DNA of 64,000 nt from Perca fluviatilis. Taxonomy: Eukaryota; Chordata; Actinopteri; Perciformes; Percidae. Under the pieces are notes generated by a model. It made no database searches. It worked only from the letters and a program-made list of their open reading frames with translations, and was not told where the DNA came from. How positions within the stretch are numbered: the first letter of the stretch is position 1; the number at the start of each line of letters is the position of its first letter. The position numbers were made by a program, and so were the translations under genes. Shown here piece by piece: positions 31,963 through 49,575 of the stretch. The stretch covers positions 17,485,005 through 17,549,004 of the forward strand of contig NC_053115.1 in assembly GCF_010015445.1 (NCBI RefSeq), in the 5' to 3' direction.

Positions 31963-32690
31963 TTTGTCCAGTTTTACTAACTATCAGAAGAACCAACTTC
32001 CGACTTTCAATTCACACCTCTCTACTACTGGACCCTATGACTGGACCAGGCAAGATCCCAAAAAGAGCCGCGGTGCTCGATGCAAACAGCGCCGAGTCTG
32101 GTCAGGATGATTTGAGCAGTGGTGAAGTTCTTCTTCTTCTTCTTTGAGGTTTTACGGCAGTTGGCACCCATCACTGCCTCCTTCAGTTTTTATAATCATA
32201 CATCCATGGTTTTACCCTCCCTCATGTTCCATTCATCTTAAGCCGAATTTCCAGTCCAGTCACTCTTAAAAAACTAAATAACATTTTCCTTCCTTGACCA
32301 CTTCTTCCACACTGTAATATACTTTTAACATTCGTGATCTGTTCTCCCTGTTTCCTGTAATTGTGTCACCATTTCTTGCCTTTCCCGTGTACATGTTCTG
32401 CATGACAGAAGCACATGCTCAACTGTTGCATCTTCCTGGCACAAATCACAAAGACCCTTTGGATTTTTTCCCATAATGAAAAGTGTAGGCTACTGTTAAG
32501 GTTACTGTGCCCAATTCTCAGCCTGCTTATTGTTACTTGCCCTTTCCTTGTTGTTCCCCTACCCTGCGTCTTAACATGCCTACTCTTTTTTGGATTGAGT
32601 GTTAACGTCTTCCTTTTATTGCGTTATCCCAATGCTCCTGCCACTGCTGATTTACCTTTCTCCACACTATACATACACTTAACCCCTAGT
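31963..32690. other. necap2 upstream region
   Basis: The sequence just above the necap2 ATG (31963-32110) should hold its 5' UTR and promoter. Beyond it no coding exon is visible. The stretch from about 32150 may be the body of the L2/SINE-like repeat whose tail is at 32690-32785. Confidence 0.4.
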
Positions 32691-32785
32691 TGCTCCAGAG
32701 GCGTGCGACCTCTGACATATATAGCAATTGTAAGTCGCTTTGGATAAAAGCGTCAGCTAAATGACATGTAATGTAAATGTAATTT
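32690..32785 (+). mobile_element. L2-type SINE/LINE 3' tail
   Basis: The run TTGTAAGTCGCTTTGGATAA followed by AAGCGTC, GCTAAATGACATGTAATG and a short ATGTAA tandem end is the classic 3' tail shared by fish L2 LINEs and their SINEs. The preceding 0.5 kb may be the body of the same insertion. It lies between necap2 and the szrd1 3' UTR. Confidence 0.75.
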
Positions 32786-32885
32786 TCAGTTTAATCCTAT
32801 CTGTTTCACAATAAGTAATTTAGAAACAATATATGCTTCAAAGTCATCCAACTTTCTGCTCAAGAACCAACAAGTTTGAAGTGTG

Positions 32886-35121
32886 TTTATTAAAGGGTAT
32901 TCAAATTTCATTTGTTTTTCAAGTTTCAAAAAATAACAATGACATCAAAACAGCCTCAAAGTAGCAAGTGGCTGTGAATGACTGAAACAAAGCTTCATGT
33001 GTGTGGATCACATACGGGATGGGCTTTTGCTTTTAATTATCAATTTAAAATGATTACAAATCTATTTTATTTCAATCATTGAAGCTGATCCTTTGGTAAT
33101 ACTATATAAAGTAAACCATGTATATAACAATAATAGTGATGTTGGAGCTGCAATGGACAACTTATATTAGTTTAAGCCATATTTACTGTATAAGTATGCT
33201 GTAAGTGTAGAAGCAAGTTGTTTAATTTACCATTAATCATACTTTAAATCCATCACTTTCCTTGTGAATATTTCCAATCAATGGTTTTACTGACACTGGA
33301 AAATATTTGGATAAATTACGGTCAAAGCAGTCACGGAACCCTTCGGTAAGAAAAACATTATTGCACCCTTACTGAGTGTGATTTTCAATAAAATAATTAA
33401 CCTATCACTAGGGCCAAAAAGCTTAAGATTACCAAGCACTACCCATTGGAAAGTGTATGTATGTAACCAGGGATCATTTGTCATTTAAGGCATACAAGTG
33501 TCAAAGGGCTCAAAAATCGTCAGTACTGGTAACTCATCAGTATTTGATGAGATTATTGATTTCATGGTTTGCAAACTTTTATTTTCAATCAGTGGCAAAC
33601 AATGGTGCAAAGTCCGTTTTGTGCGGAAAAACACCCAATGAAAGACATTCATCAAACCAGGCAGCGGAATTTGGCTTCGTTCTAAAGGACACAAAAGATG
33701 AGATTTCTAATCTTTTTGTGATCATTTATGTAGTTTTCACCACAAATTTCCCTGACCCTTTTCAAAATTAACGCAATTATCATGTGGCTGTATCATCCTC
33801 CATGCTGAGCATCAAATTGTTTTTTTCTGAAGACCAAAGATCTTAACGCAATCAGTCAATGTACTACTTCAACTGGTGCCAAAACAGTTCAAAGTCCTCC
33901 ATCCTAGGCAGATGCAGTGCAGTTGGCCGTAAAAGACGTTCCAATTTAGCCATTCTGATTAGAAACAGCAAGGCAACACACACATGGAAATTTATGCACG
34001 ATAACGTAAGATTTTCCATTCATGAATAGGTCTGACTTTTTCCACTTTGATAAAATTTTATATGACACTACCAATAAAGTTTCCTATGCAGGCTACATCA
34101 TCTAATCTCTGATACACTACTGATCTCCTTACTTAAACATACTATGTCTCGGCAAAACAACCCACAAACATGAAGAAACAATATCAGCGGTTTGAAACAA
34201 AAGCTAATTTAAAACAAAACACAGCACCGGTAATTAGGCAATATATAAAAAATAATCCAGGGAGTAAATTCATCTTTATTGCTTGAATAAACTTAGATTT
34301 AGTGACATTCTGTCCTTCCGATCTATAATCTTTGGCCACAGGCTGCGTGCCCACCAGGCATGTAATTCATAGCCACCACTGCCAAACCGAGGCCTGTGGA
34401 CTGTGTAAAGTGCTGGCTGGGCCTCTGCCATTGCTATGCAACTACAGTATTAAAACGCACTTTAAGTACAGTGCACTTTTACACTAGTGTTGGATCAGTG
34501 TGACGTTCTCTCACCTTGCACTTAAGATGCTGAACACACAGTAAAATCCCAGCACTGTCAAGCACCTAATTTCCACTGAACCCAACAAACTGAGGCCAGC
34601 TTCCCGGTGGACACCCAGCCATGATCCAAGCTCCATCAGTGGAAAGGCCAGCTTGTTCGCTTGTACCTCTCCGGGGAATTCCCAGATTTACGAGCTCTCC
34701 TTATTCTCCCTGAAGAGACAGACACCTGATGCCCTGGCACACGGGCGGCCAATCATGCTTAAAATCATAGGGCACCTCATGGTACATCAAAGTATCACAG
34801 TGTGTAGGGATGTGAGGCAAAAGCCTGTTCACAGTGTGGAACAGAAGGGGTTTCAGATCTTTGGCTGATCTCTGCCAGCCCCTTGCAGCGTTCCACAGAG
34901 GGAAAAGACAAGGTGAAAGGCAAAGACCATGCCAATAAGCAGAGTAGAGAGAGGGTGGAGAAGTTCATTTCAATCCATGCTACGTCATCATATTTCTAAA
35001 GTCTGTCAAATTTTGTGTCATCCCACCACTCTGCTCTTTATACCACACACAACCCCCTTAACTGCCACCCTTTATGCCCTCTCGGGGAGGCAGCTGACTC
35101 CCTGCAGCAGGTAGCTCCTGC
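32886..35121 (-). other. probable szrd1 3' UTR
   Basis: AATAAA reads on the minus strand at 32891-32886, and no closer gene explains the 2.2 kb after the szrd1 stop. Mammalian SZRD1 also has a long 3' UTR. It includes the repeat copy at 33276-33462. The extent is inferred, not shown. Confidence 0.4.
33276..33462. repeat. dispersed duplicate, copy 1 (empty site)
   Basis: This stretch aligns with 36254-36312 plus 36668-36870: both have TCAATGGTTTTACTGACACT, then CAAAGCAGTCA, GGAAC, GTAAGAAAA and AAAATAATTAACCTATCAC in the same order. Copy 1 lacks the 355-bp hAT-like insertion found in copy 2. Confidence 0.75.
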
Positions 35122-37465
35122 TTATCTGCAGAGTCGGAAGCCTGAGGTGCCATCTGGACCAGTGGGCTGGCGGATCACATTATTGTTTGGACGAACTGGT
35201 TCTGATGGTTGCTGCACGCTCATACGAGCTGGCCTAATGATATGAGGAGAAATAAAACATAAATAAATTACAGTGTTTTTTCACATCTAGGCATTTTAAC
35301 TACACGGAGAATTAATTGTTGTAATTTCTTACCTGTCCTGACATGGATTGTCCTGAGGCGTATCATCTGAAGACGCACTACCCAAGATCCTTCTTCGGGC
35401 CTCCGCGTACTCTGCCTCCCGCTGGGCCAAAGACTTCATCTGCTGCGAGGGACGGGTCGAGGATGCAAGGTTTCCTGCAGTACCGTTATTTGAAGGACGT
35501 TTCAAAATTCGAATTTGTGGTGGGGGTGCTGCAGGCAGAGAGTCATCCTGGATTACAATAGCAGTTCGAACAGGTGAGCCACCTGAACCCAAGCTGGACT
35601 TCCTGTACAGGTAAAAAAGGTAATAGGATTAAAATTACTGGGGAAAAAACTTCTATGCAATCTTACCATGTATTGAACATTTTTGATAAATTTTCTCTTT
35701 ACTTACTTTGCCTCCTGGTTTATTTTCAGTTTAGCCTCAAGCCTTCTCTCTATTTCCTGAGGAGAAAACATACTTACACATTATAACCTTTGTATTACTG
35801 TTCAACAAGTTAATTATCCGTCTCAATGACCTGTATAGCAAACATGTTCATGAGATCCTGATTTCTAAATTGATGACTGGTTGCTGGAATATAAGAAAAC
35901 ATGCTTTTGATAGAGATGACATATTTCAATCATTACAAATCAACATACATACGTTGGAATTTATATTTAGTGTTAAGCCAATTCAAAGTCAACATCTTAA
36001 ACTGTAAACATATCCCAGTATCAGATCATATCAACACGTTGCCAGCTGGTGGATTTCAGTTTGCTCATCAGGATAAAAAGAAGAAAAAAAATGGAGCAAC
36101 TCAACCATTACATTATATCCATAATAATAATAATAATAATAATAATAATATCATGTACTGTCACAAAAGTGACATGGACATGTTTTTGCATCCACTTAAA
36201 ATGTAACAGATAATTTTATCACAAATCAAGCTGGTTCATCTACCAACACACACTAATCAATGGTTTTACTGACACTGGAAATGATCAATTATGTTCAAAG
36301 CAGTCATGGAACTAGGGCTGCTCGATTATGGGAAAAAATATAATCATGATTATTTTGGTCAATACTGAAATCACGATAACTTAACACGATTACTCGTTGA
36401 CTTCTGGAAATATGTTGCAATTATTGAACTTAAAAAACAGTGGGAAAAGTTAAATAAATCAACGGTAAAAAAACACAACTGTGAAATTTGCCTTAATACT
36501 TTTCCTATTTAAACTTAATTGTTTCATTCAGAACACAAGAGAAAATAACAGTTTACTTGCAAAACGTAATGACCTAAATAATTGTTTTTTTCGCCTATTC
36601 TGTTTTTGTGATCATTGGGAGCCGAAATCATAATCACGATTAAATTTCGATTAATTGCACAGCCGTAAATGGAACACTTCTGTAAGAAAAGCTTTATCGC
36701 ACCCCCCTAACTGAGTGTAATTTTGTATTTGCCCAACACTCAGCTATAAACTGTGCCTCAATGACAGGAGTCATCCAAAAAAATAAAATAATTAACCTAT
36801 CACAAGTGAACAAAATGCGTAAGATTAACATGCACTAACGATACCTTTTGGAAAGTCAATCAAATCAAACTGGTTCAATCTACCAAAACACGCTACTTCT
36901 ACACTACACGAACCTGCTAGATCTATTTGCATATACTCAAAATATACTATTTCAAAAGCCCTAAACATACTACACAGGTATGGTATTGTCATGGGTATTG
37001 TAATGATTCAGTGCAACCTGTCATTTCCGCAATGGGCGGGTCTAAAAAAAATGGGGGAAATCATAGGAAAAAGTCGACTTTGTAAAAATTAAGTTTTTTT
37101 ATGGATATTATTCGGGATTTCCACAGATCATAAAATCGTTTTGTTGAGTAAACAGAATGACATTAAGCCAGGCTCAGTCCCGTGTCGTTATGGGACAGCG
37201 AGGCCTGCAAGACTCAGTCAGGAAAACACGCTGCATTTCTTTGATGAGAAAACAAGCCGAAAAAAAACAAACAAAAAAACATGTTTACATCAGGTATTCA
37301 GGCGCCACAAACATGTAGCGAATCGCGGTCGCGGATTCTTGCTAGGTGACTGGCAAACTGAAATAAAGTTGTAATCTTGTTCATAAGAATATTTTCACAA
37401 TTAGTGTTTCTCACCCCGCTGTCCGCTGCCTCTTCCCAGCTCTCTGCAACCTCTTCATCCTCCAT
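35122..37465 (-). CDS. szrd1: szrd1, SUZ RNA-binding domain-containing protein
   Basis: Coding exons in transcript order: 37415-37465, 35707-35756, 35333-35602, 35122-35233; 483 nt, 160 aa. The start is [17 protein letters not shown], identical in form to the human N-terminus. Then follow [13 protein letters not shown], the motif [20 protein letters not shown], the SUZ domain core [20 protein letters not shown] (about residues 90-112), and the SUZ-C tail [17 protein letters not shown] just before the stop. Exon phases are consistent. SUZ domains associate with RNA and are found in RNA-granule proteins. The protein is otherwise poorly characterised. The middle exon has an extra Gly/Ser/Asn-rich stretch relative to mammals. 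The gene is head to head with fbxo42, as in human. Confidence 0.94.
36121..36151. repeat. (ATA)n trinucleotide repeat
   Basis: About ten ATA/TAA units in szrd1 intron 1. The rest of the intron outside 36254-36870 shows nothing identifiable. Confidence 0.85.
36254..36870. repeat. dispersed duplicate, copy 2 (interrupted by a hAT-like element)
   Basis: Second copy of the sequence at 33276-33462, in the same orientation, split at 36312/36668 by the element described separately. It lies in szrd1 intron 1, about 3 kb from copy 1. Confidence 0.75.
36313..36667. mobile_element. hAT-like MITE inserted in duplicate copy 2
   Basis: The ends are TAGGGCTGCTCGATTA and TCGATTAATTGCACAGCCGTA, an inverted pair. 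Flanks are CATGGAAC (36305-36312) and AATGGAAC (36668-36675), an 8-bp duplication with one mismatch. The interior is AT-rich without ORFs. Absence from the paralogous copy at about 33330 confirms the boundaries. Confidence 0.85.
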
Positions 37466-38201
37466 GTTTAACAGATCTGCTGGCTGGTTACCTCTTCGGC
37501 TCCACCGGCTAACTATCTCCCATCCACGCAGAGGACATGGGACGGTGGGCAGAGTTCACGCAGACCCGCAGGCACAATCTCACGGGCTTTTGTGTTCGGA
37601 TGAAGGCTGAATAAATAAGTTCGCAAACCGGAGCTTGGCCGCGTGTTGGCCTGCTAGCGTAACGTTAATGCTCTACTGAGGACAATTCTTCCCCCCCTCC
37701 ACCCCCCGCCTGCCTGCTACTTTAATTTTGGCGTAAATTAACGTCAACCTCGGTAAATCAACCGGCTACCGGTGTAGCTAATCTACACGCACCTCAGACG
37801 GAAAAACAAGTTTTGGATTGTTGACAGTTGTGCTAGCTAGCTAGGGTTTACCACTTAAGCAGTGCCTCTTGACACAGAAAGGGAAATGACGTTATATTAA
37901 CGTTAGGAAATGTAACGTTAGCGTCACATTGCTAGCTTTCAACAAGACAATCAACCGGCAAGATTAAGTAACTGACACTTAGCTAAAAGTGAGCGATACG
38001 CTCACTCCACCACACTACTTGTTGTTTTTTGGTAGAGAAGACTGAGAGTTGGATAGTGAGGTTAGCCCATGGATGTAGCCTCGCAGCACTTCCTTTCAAC
38101 ACCACGGTCAGTGACCACTGGACAAAACAGGCTAGCTAGCTACATAGCTAAAGGCCCAAAGTGAAATATTTTATTACCCGTCCGTTTGCGGGGATCATAG
38201 A

Positions 38202-38275
38202 CTGTTAATATTTATAAAAAAAAAGAAAACTTTATTTATTTAACAGGTGTTAATTAATATTTACAGTCTATGGCA
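38202..38275. mobile_element. miniature inverted-repeat element (CATAGACTGT ends)
   Basis: CATAGACTGTTAATATTTAT on the left is mirrored by AATATTTACAGTCTATG on the right, giving a foldback of about 75 bp. A relative with the same ends lies near 47355-47455. Confidence 0.6.
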
Positions 38276-38480
38276 GGGATCAGCAAAATACCAAACTTTA
38301 TAGTATCTAATTAGCAGTTGAATGTGGAAATGAACGGTAGTGACTTGAACGCATCATCAGAATCAGAAATCATAAACATTTATTGCCAAGTGGCATGTGC
38401 ATGATATTACAAAACAGCCCCTGTTAAATAAATAAAGTGGTTTTTTTTATTTGCATTTATAATATTTACCACCGAAGACC

Positions 38481-38484
<4 letters not shown>

Positions 38485-38518
<34 letters not shown>

Positions 38519-38520
38519 AA
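38485..38520. repeat. (TTA)n trinucleotide repeat
   Basis: About eleven TTA units followed by interrupted TTATTA words, upstream of fbxo42 and szrd1. Confidence 0.9.
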
Positions 38521-39015
38521 CTATTGTTATTATTATTTTATCTTGCCCTTACAAAAATAACCAGGACGAAAGTCCTGGAGGAAAGAGGATACAAATGAAA
38601 CTCTTCAAAGTATTGAGCACCAGAGTGGTCACAACTCTTACATTATGCAGGCCTAAATAGACCTTTCCAATAGCAGACATTTTGACATGTCACAGTAGGA
38701 AAAGCATAAAATTAATTAATGATTAATTATTTTCTTTAGCTGCTTCAGTGTCAGGATACTGTTATTGTTCATGCTCACTTGCTGTCACACTGTCATGGTT
38801 AGCACTTGATAGAACCATAGGTAATGTTATTCGCACCTGTGCTTTTTCTACTAATACAAGTGAACTGTTAAAAGAAAAATCCTTTTGTAAAATGTACAAC
38901 CTCAAACACAGCTAGTGGCCACAAAACACTGCACATGTAACACTTTGCCTACCTCACAAATGTCAGAATAGCAGCAGTATTGTTTGTTATTTTTTGTGTA
39001 CAGACAGAGTAGGCA

Positions 39016-39088
39016 GCTAAACCATGTTTAGACATGCAACACCTGTTAACACCTTGCACGTCTAAACCATGTTTAGACGTGCAAGGTG
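39016..39088. repeat. two consecutive palindromes (foldback)
   Basis: Positions 39050-39067 and 39071-39088 are perfect 18-bp inverted repeats around a 3-bp loop. Just upstream, 39018-39043 is an imperfect copy of the same unit, sharing CTAAACCATGTTTAG. Confidence 0.85.
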
Positions 39089-40059
39089 CTCCTTGTACCT
39101 TTTCTAAACAAAGGAATGGGGCATGTTTGACTGAAACTACAGGTCTGATGATGAAATTGTCTAAGTCTGTTTTGGGTTCATATGAATTACATAGTGTGTC
39201 CAATATTGTTAATGTCTCTGCCTACATAATAAAACATGATTTCTGACACTATATTTAATGGTAAGTAATTTATTGTATTAGGTTAATATTTAATTATTTG
39301 TATGGTGTTTGTGTGTACACTTTTATACATTATTTACAACATTTTCAGTGTAGAAATTAGAAGAATTTTGTTCATTATGCAACAGCAAAGAAACCAGTTA
39401 TACATGCAGGGTACATTAAACATTTTTATATTTCAACAACTTGGTACATTGCATGAAAAAAAGTATGGGAGAAACTATGAATGTAGTACGAACTTACAGC
39501 AGTAATAAATATACATCTTAGCCCTATAACCCACCAAAAACAGGTAGACTAAATACAGACATTTCATTCCAAGGTGCACAGATATGAGATGTACTTCTTG
39601 TAACAAACCAATTATGAAAACTGTTAACATTTTTATTTTTTAAATCAAGGTCAGATGAAAGTGGAGGAGACATGTCCGATTTTCTTAATTTCTTTTAGGT
39701 ATTAATGAAATCTTAATAAAAAAATCCACTTACATTATCAGCAATCATGGATTACTACCGAAATGAGGTTAGTAGCCCACATTTCTTTAAGACCATGGGC
39801 TTATGCACAAATGGTGTTTTGACAGTTCAAGTAATTTCGATGTTTCCAGTTTCTGTTCTATCAGTGTCTGTGGTATCACCCATCCTCATTTACAGATTGA
39901 TTTCCTAATATAACGTTATAATTGATTATATTATGGTATTGTGCTAATTTGCTACATTTTAAAATTCCAACTTTCCCCTGAGCAACACATTTGCCCACAG
40001 TAGCTGGGGGCGCAGTGTTTTGTTACAGAGGTCCATAATAACGCGTCCCGCCCTGGTAC

Positions 40060-40187
40060 GTGGGTACCACCATATACCACAGAAAGTCAGCGGCTGCTAC
40101 AGCGTCGCTGTGCTGCGGAGGACGCTGTTCGCGGAAGATGGCGACTGTTTGGAAGCTGCAGAGAAACCTCCGGAGTTGATACCGGGG
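40060..40187 (+). other. fbxo42: probable fbxo42 5' UTR exon with upstream ORF
   Basis: CpG-rich sequence ending in a strong donor (GGGG/GTAAGA at 40188) about 1 kb before the first coding exon. It includes an upstream ORF at 40138-40179 (ATG in an AAG-ATG-G context, 13 codons, TGA). The matching acceptor is probably the CAG at 41204-41206. The transcription start is not defined by the sequence. Confidence 0.5.
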
Positions 40188-46255
<6,068 letters not shown>

Positions 46256-46427
46256 TGCAGCTCCAGGTGTGATTGGGAAGACTGACGCTCCACCCTGTGA
46301 CCACACAAGGGAATTGACACAAAAGGCCTTTTTCCTATAAAGAGAATTATGGGAAAAGAACATAAGCATTGTTAGGTGTTCCACTTCATAAATTCACTAT
46401 TCTCTTCTGCCTACTGCAAGCATTCAA

Positions 46428-46433
46428 AATAAA
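46428..46433 (+). terminator. candidate proximal polyadenylation signal of fbxo42
   Basis: AATAAA 173 nt after the fbxo42 stop, before the GT microsatellite. A second AATAAA at about 46904 would place the microsatellite inside the 3' UTR. Confidence 0.5.
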
Positions 46434-46479
46434 ACACTTTAACTACACTTTGATAAAAACATTTGGTTCAATGAAAATC

Positions 46480-46617
<138 letters not shown>

Positions 46618-46908
46618 ATTAGAGAGAACAGGACATTTTTTGTTGTTGTTCCCCAAAAGATGATCAACCAAACAATAACGCTTTTGTTTTTCTGTGTCGT
46701 CCTCCTGTTAACTCTTGAAAGAGGAACTCTGTAAGAAAGGACACAAACGGTTGACGACTACCTTGCTTTTTTATCACTCTTTAAGCCTATAATGTTTACA
46801 TTAAAAACAGTGTGCGCGTGGTGGTGGTTAAAAGGTGTTGACTAATGTGTGTCGGGGGCCATGGAGGGTGAGAGATGTGGCACTGTACTATAAACCTAGT
46901 TAAACAAT

Positions 46909-48316
46909 AAAGGCCTCCATGTCCGCTCTGTCACAGTCTGAATATTCCTGCTGTGTGGTCTATAAAACCTTTCTGCATTTGTTGACAAAAAGATCTCACC
47001 ATAAGGTCCATATTCCTTTAGTAGCTGTTCTGCAGCTTTCAAAGACGTGCGATCTTCCTCAGTAGATGTAGTTTGCAGAGTTGTCATCGTCTAGATATTC
47101 AAATGTCAATTTTTTTTCTGAGCATGAACTTTTAATCTCAATGCTTAAACCAATGTGGGTTAGAGGTATGGAAGCAAAGAAAGCCCTTGTCATTTTTTTA
47201 TATTTATAGCGATCCCAGTTTTCCAATATTGATTTAAAAATGGTCCTCCAGACTTTGTGATCAAAACTCCATCCATGGCAATGGTCTAAAAAACAGACCA
47301 TAGACTGCCGTGCTTGACCAATCACAATCCAGTATTCAACGAGGCTGTGTAATACCATAGACTTTTACAGTCCATGATTATTACTAAAGGTTCTAAACCG
47401 TCTCTGGTAATAATCATAGACTGTATACAACTATGTTTTACAGTCTATGGTAATAACATAAGATTAAAAGTATAGCTGCTCTGCAGCAATGTTCAGGGCT
47501 GAGTATTTTGAAGAGGAAAAGGAAAATGCGGGGGATGGAGAAGAGGAAGAGGAGAAACATGGCAAATACACAAGGGTTCTGTCAGCAGAAGTGCCAAACC
47601 GAGACATTCCTGCTCATCACGTTGAGTATGCTCAAGGAGCTTCTTAAATTAAAATCAGATTTTATGTGTCTCCATTCCCCACAGCATCATGCCAGAGTAT
47701 GCTATGTTAACCTAGGACACAAACTAATGAGCTGATCATTTCAGACAGGTGTGTTAAAGCAGAAACACATCTAAAACATGCAGGGAAGGTGTCCACAGCA
47801 CAATACCTGATTTGACATGTGTGCAATACTGCATGAAAATGCAGAATTTTAAATGGTCAAAAATGAATCACTATAACATTCTGAGAATTTGTGTACTTTG
47901 TCTAGACAACATAGAGATGCCTGTAATTTATTTTATTAAGTCAAGCTGGGGTAACTTAATAACATGACTTTACGGGAACTGAACGTTAAGTTGAATCAGG
48001 TGTGTTGATGGAGACACACATCTAAAACATGCAAGGCAGTCGTCCGTAGCACAATGCCTGATTAGATATAGTATGATTATCTTGCAACACCAGGGGTTTG
48101 AACTCAGAACTTTCGTCACTGTAGGTAGGTGCTGATCTCAGAGAGCTATTATCTGGGTGATGACACAACTGGCTTCATGACATTACAAAAAGTGGACAAT
48201 GGGCAGGACTGCATAAATGCAGAATTTAAAACTACTACTCACTTGGAAATTGAGAATTTGTGCACTTTGTTTAGACAACATAGAGATGCCTTTGATTTAT
48301 TTTCACAAAGATCAAT
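46909..48316. other. fbxo42-slc25a34 spacer, repeat-rich left part
   Basis: No coding exon. A CATAGACTGT/ACAGTCTATGG foldback is present at about 47355-47455, related to the one at 38202. The sequence near 47000-47040 (GGTCCAT...TAGTAGCTGTTCTG) recurs at about 19290 in crocc intron 3, which marks it as a dispersed repeat. Confidence 0.5.
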
Positions 48317-48633
48317 TAAAGGTCCCATGGCATGAAAATTTCACTTTATGAGGTTTTTTAACATTAATATGCGTTCCCCCAGCCTGCCTATGGTCCCCCA
48401 GTGGCTAGAAATGGCGATAGGTGTAAACCGAGCCCTCGGTATCCTGCTCTGCCTTTGAGAACATGAAAGCTCAGATGGCCGATCTGGAATCATCTCCTTA
48501 TGACCTCATAAGGAGCAAGATGTGGCTGTAATTCAAGGCTGAATTTCGGGAAAGAGACTTCAGATACAGTATTAGGGGACCACTAAGGTCTATATAAAAG
48601 CATCCAAAGAGCACCATGTCATGGGACCTTTAA
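48317..48633. mobile_element. TTAA-flanked MITE (piggyBac-like)
   Basis: TTAA, then AGGTCCCATGGCATG on the left; CATGTCATGGGACCT, then TTAA on the right. The inverted repeats are about 15 bp with one mismatch and the target duplication is TTAA. The interior has two TATGACCTCATAAGG-type palindromes. I recall this family as abundant in percomorph genomes; this copy seems shorter than full-length members. Confidence 0.8.
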
Positions 48634-48694
48634 TGACAAATTGATGTTTAAAGATGCTCTATTTTGCAATGGCATAGATGAGGATACGATTTGC

Positions 48695-49171
48695 TAGCCT
48701 AGAAATCTAGACGCACTCTAGCGGCAGCAAATGTAATTTAAAGCCAGGGTCAGTCTAGCAACTCTCCGTTGGCTTGCGAGCTGGAAAAAACTAATTCTGG
48801 TCAGGCCAATCACATCGTGTATAGAGTCGGTGGGCCGGCTTAACATAAGGATGGCAGAGTGAATGCTACTTGAAAACAAAAGAAGATCGCTGCTGCTGCT
48901 GGCGAACAGCGGTCTTTGGAATCGGCTTTGGCCGCGACTCTGTAAGACTTGGAGTTAAGCACTGAAGTCATTCTTAAAAAAGGAAGATGTGTTCGGAGTT
49001 TTGCCGACTGGATACGGCAAGAGTTTAATCTATCAACTAGCGTTGCTCTGGTTGGCTATGAGTGCAGAGGGAATTTGAAAGACAACCGTTTATCCCGCCC
49101 CTCGGATTGAGCCCTGCTAATGGTGAGTTCCCAGACCCAACATCTTGATGTGGGTCTGGCTTGTCAGGCTA
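48695..49171. mobile_element. non-autonomous DNA transposon with perfect 9-bp target duplication
   Basis: ACGATTTGC is repeated exactly at 48686-48694 and 49172-49180. The enclosed 477 bp begins TAGCCTAGAA and ends GTCAGGCTA, a short imperfect inverted repeat. A 8-9-bp duplication fits hAT- or Mutator-like insertion. No transposase ORF. Confidence 0.75.
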
Positions 49172-49575
49172 ACGATTTGCACATTGAAATTCACCTTTTG
49201 AGATAATTCTGAAATGTTGCACACTAAATCTACAGTGACCTCAAATTTGTTTTCCATACATCATAGATTTAGTTTTCAAGAAATTACAGTATTTGTTTAC
49301 ACTACTGTATGAAGTAAAAGTTTTTAATGCACTGTGGGCTAAATTTTTGATATATCAAAAATCTGTATGGGACATTTGTGGAAGATAGTCTGGAGATGAA
49401 GTTCCCGAAGTTTGGCATCAATTGAGCCAGAAATGTCCCCGCAGCTTCATTGTGTAAAACTATCAAGAGCTCCTGAATTGCTTCATATTAACCCTGGTAG
49501 TGGGATTGTTTTTGTACGCTGTTGTTTTCAATATCAAGAATTAACTCTTATTGTTGCATTTGGTTGATTCATTAA

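Larger units (their letters stand above)
37466..40080. promoter_or_regulatory. szrd1-fbxo42 head-to-head intergenic region
   Basis: No coding exon. The szrd1 5' UTR and promoter should lie at about 37466-37950 (CpG-containing, several TAACGTTA copies). Repeats occupy much of the rest: a small MITE (38202-38275), a (TTA)n run (38485-38520) and a double palindrome (39016-39088). Human SZRD1 and FBXO42 share a compact bidirectional promoter; here repeats separate the starts by about 2.5 kb. Confidence 0.5.

Noticed and set aside
48090..48112. tRNA-like B-box word (GGTTTGAACTC)
   Set aside because: No A-box or cloverleaf could be built around it. It is probably part of a degenerate SINE or chance.
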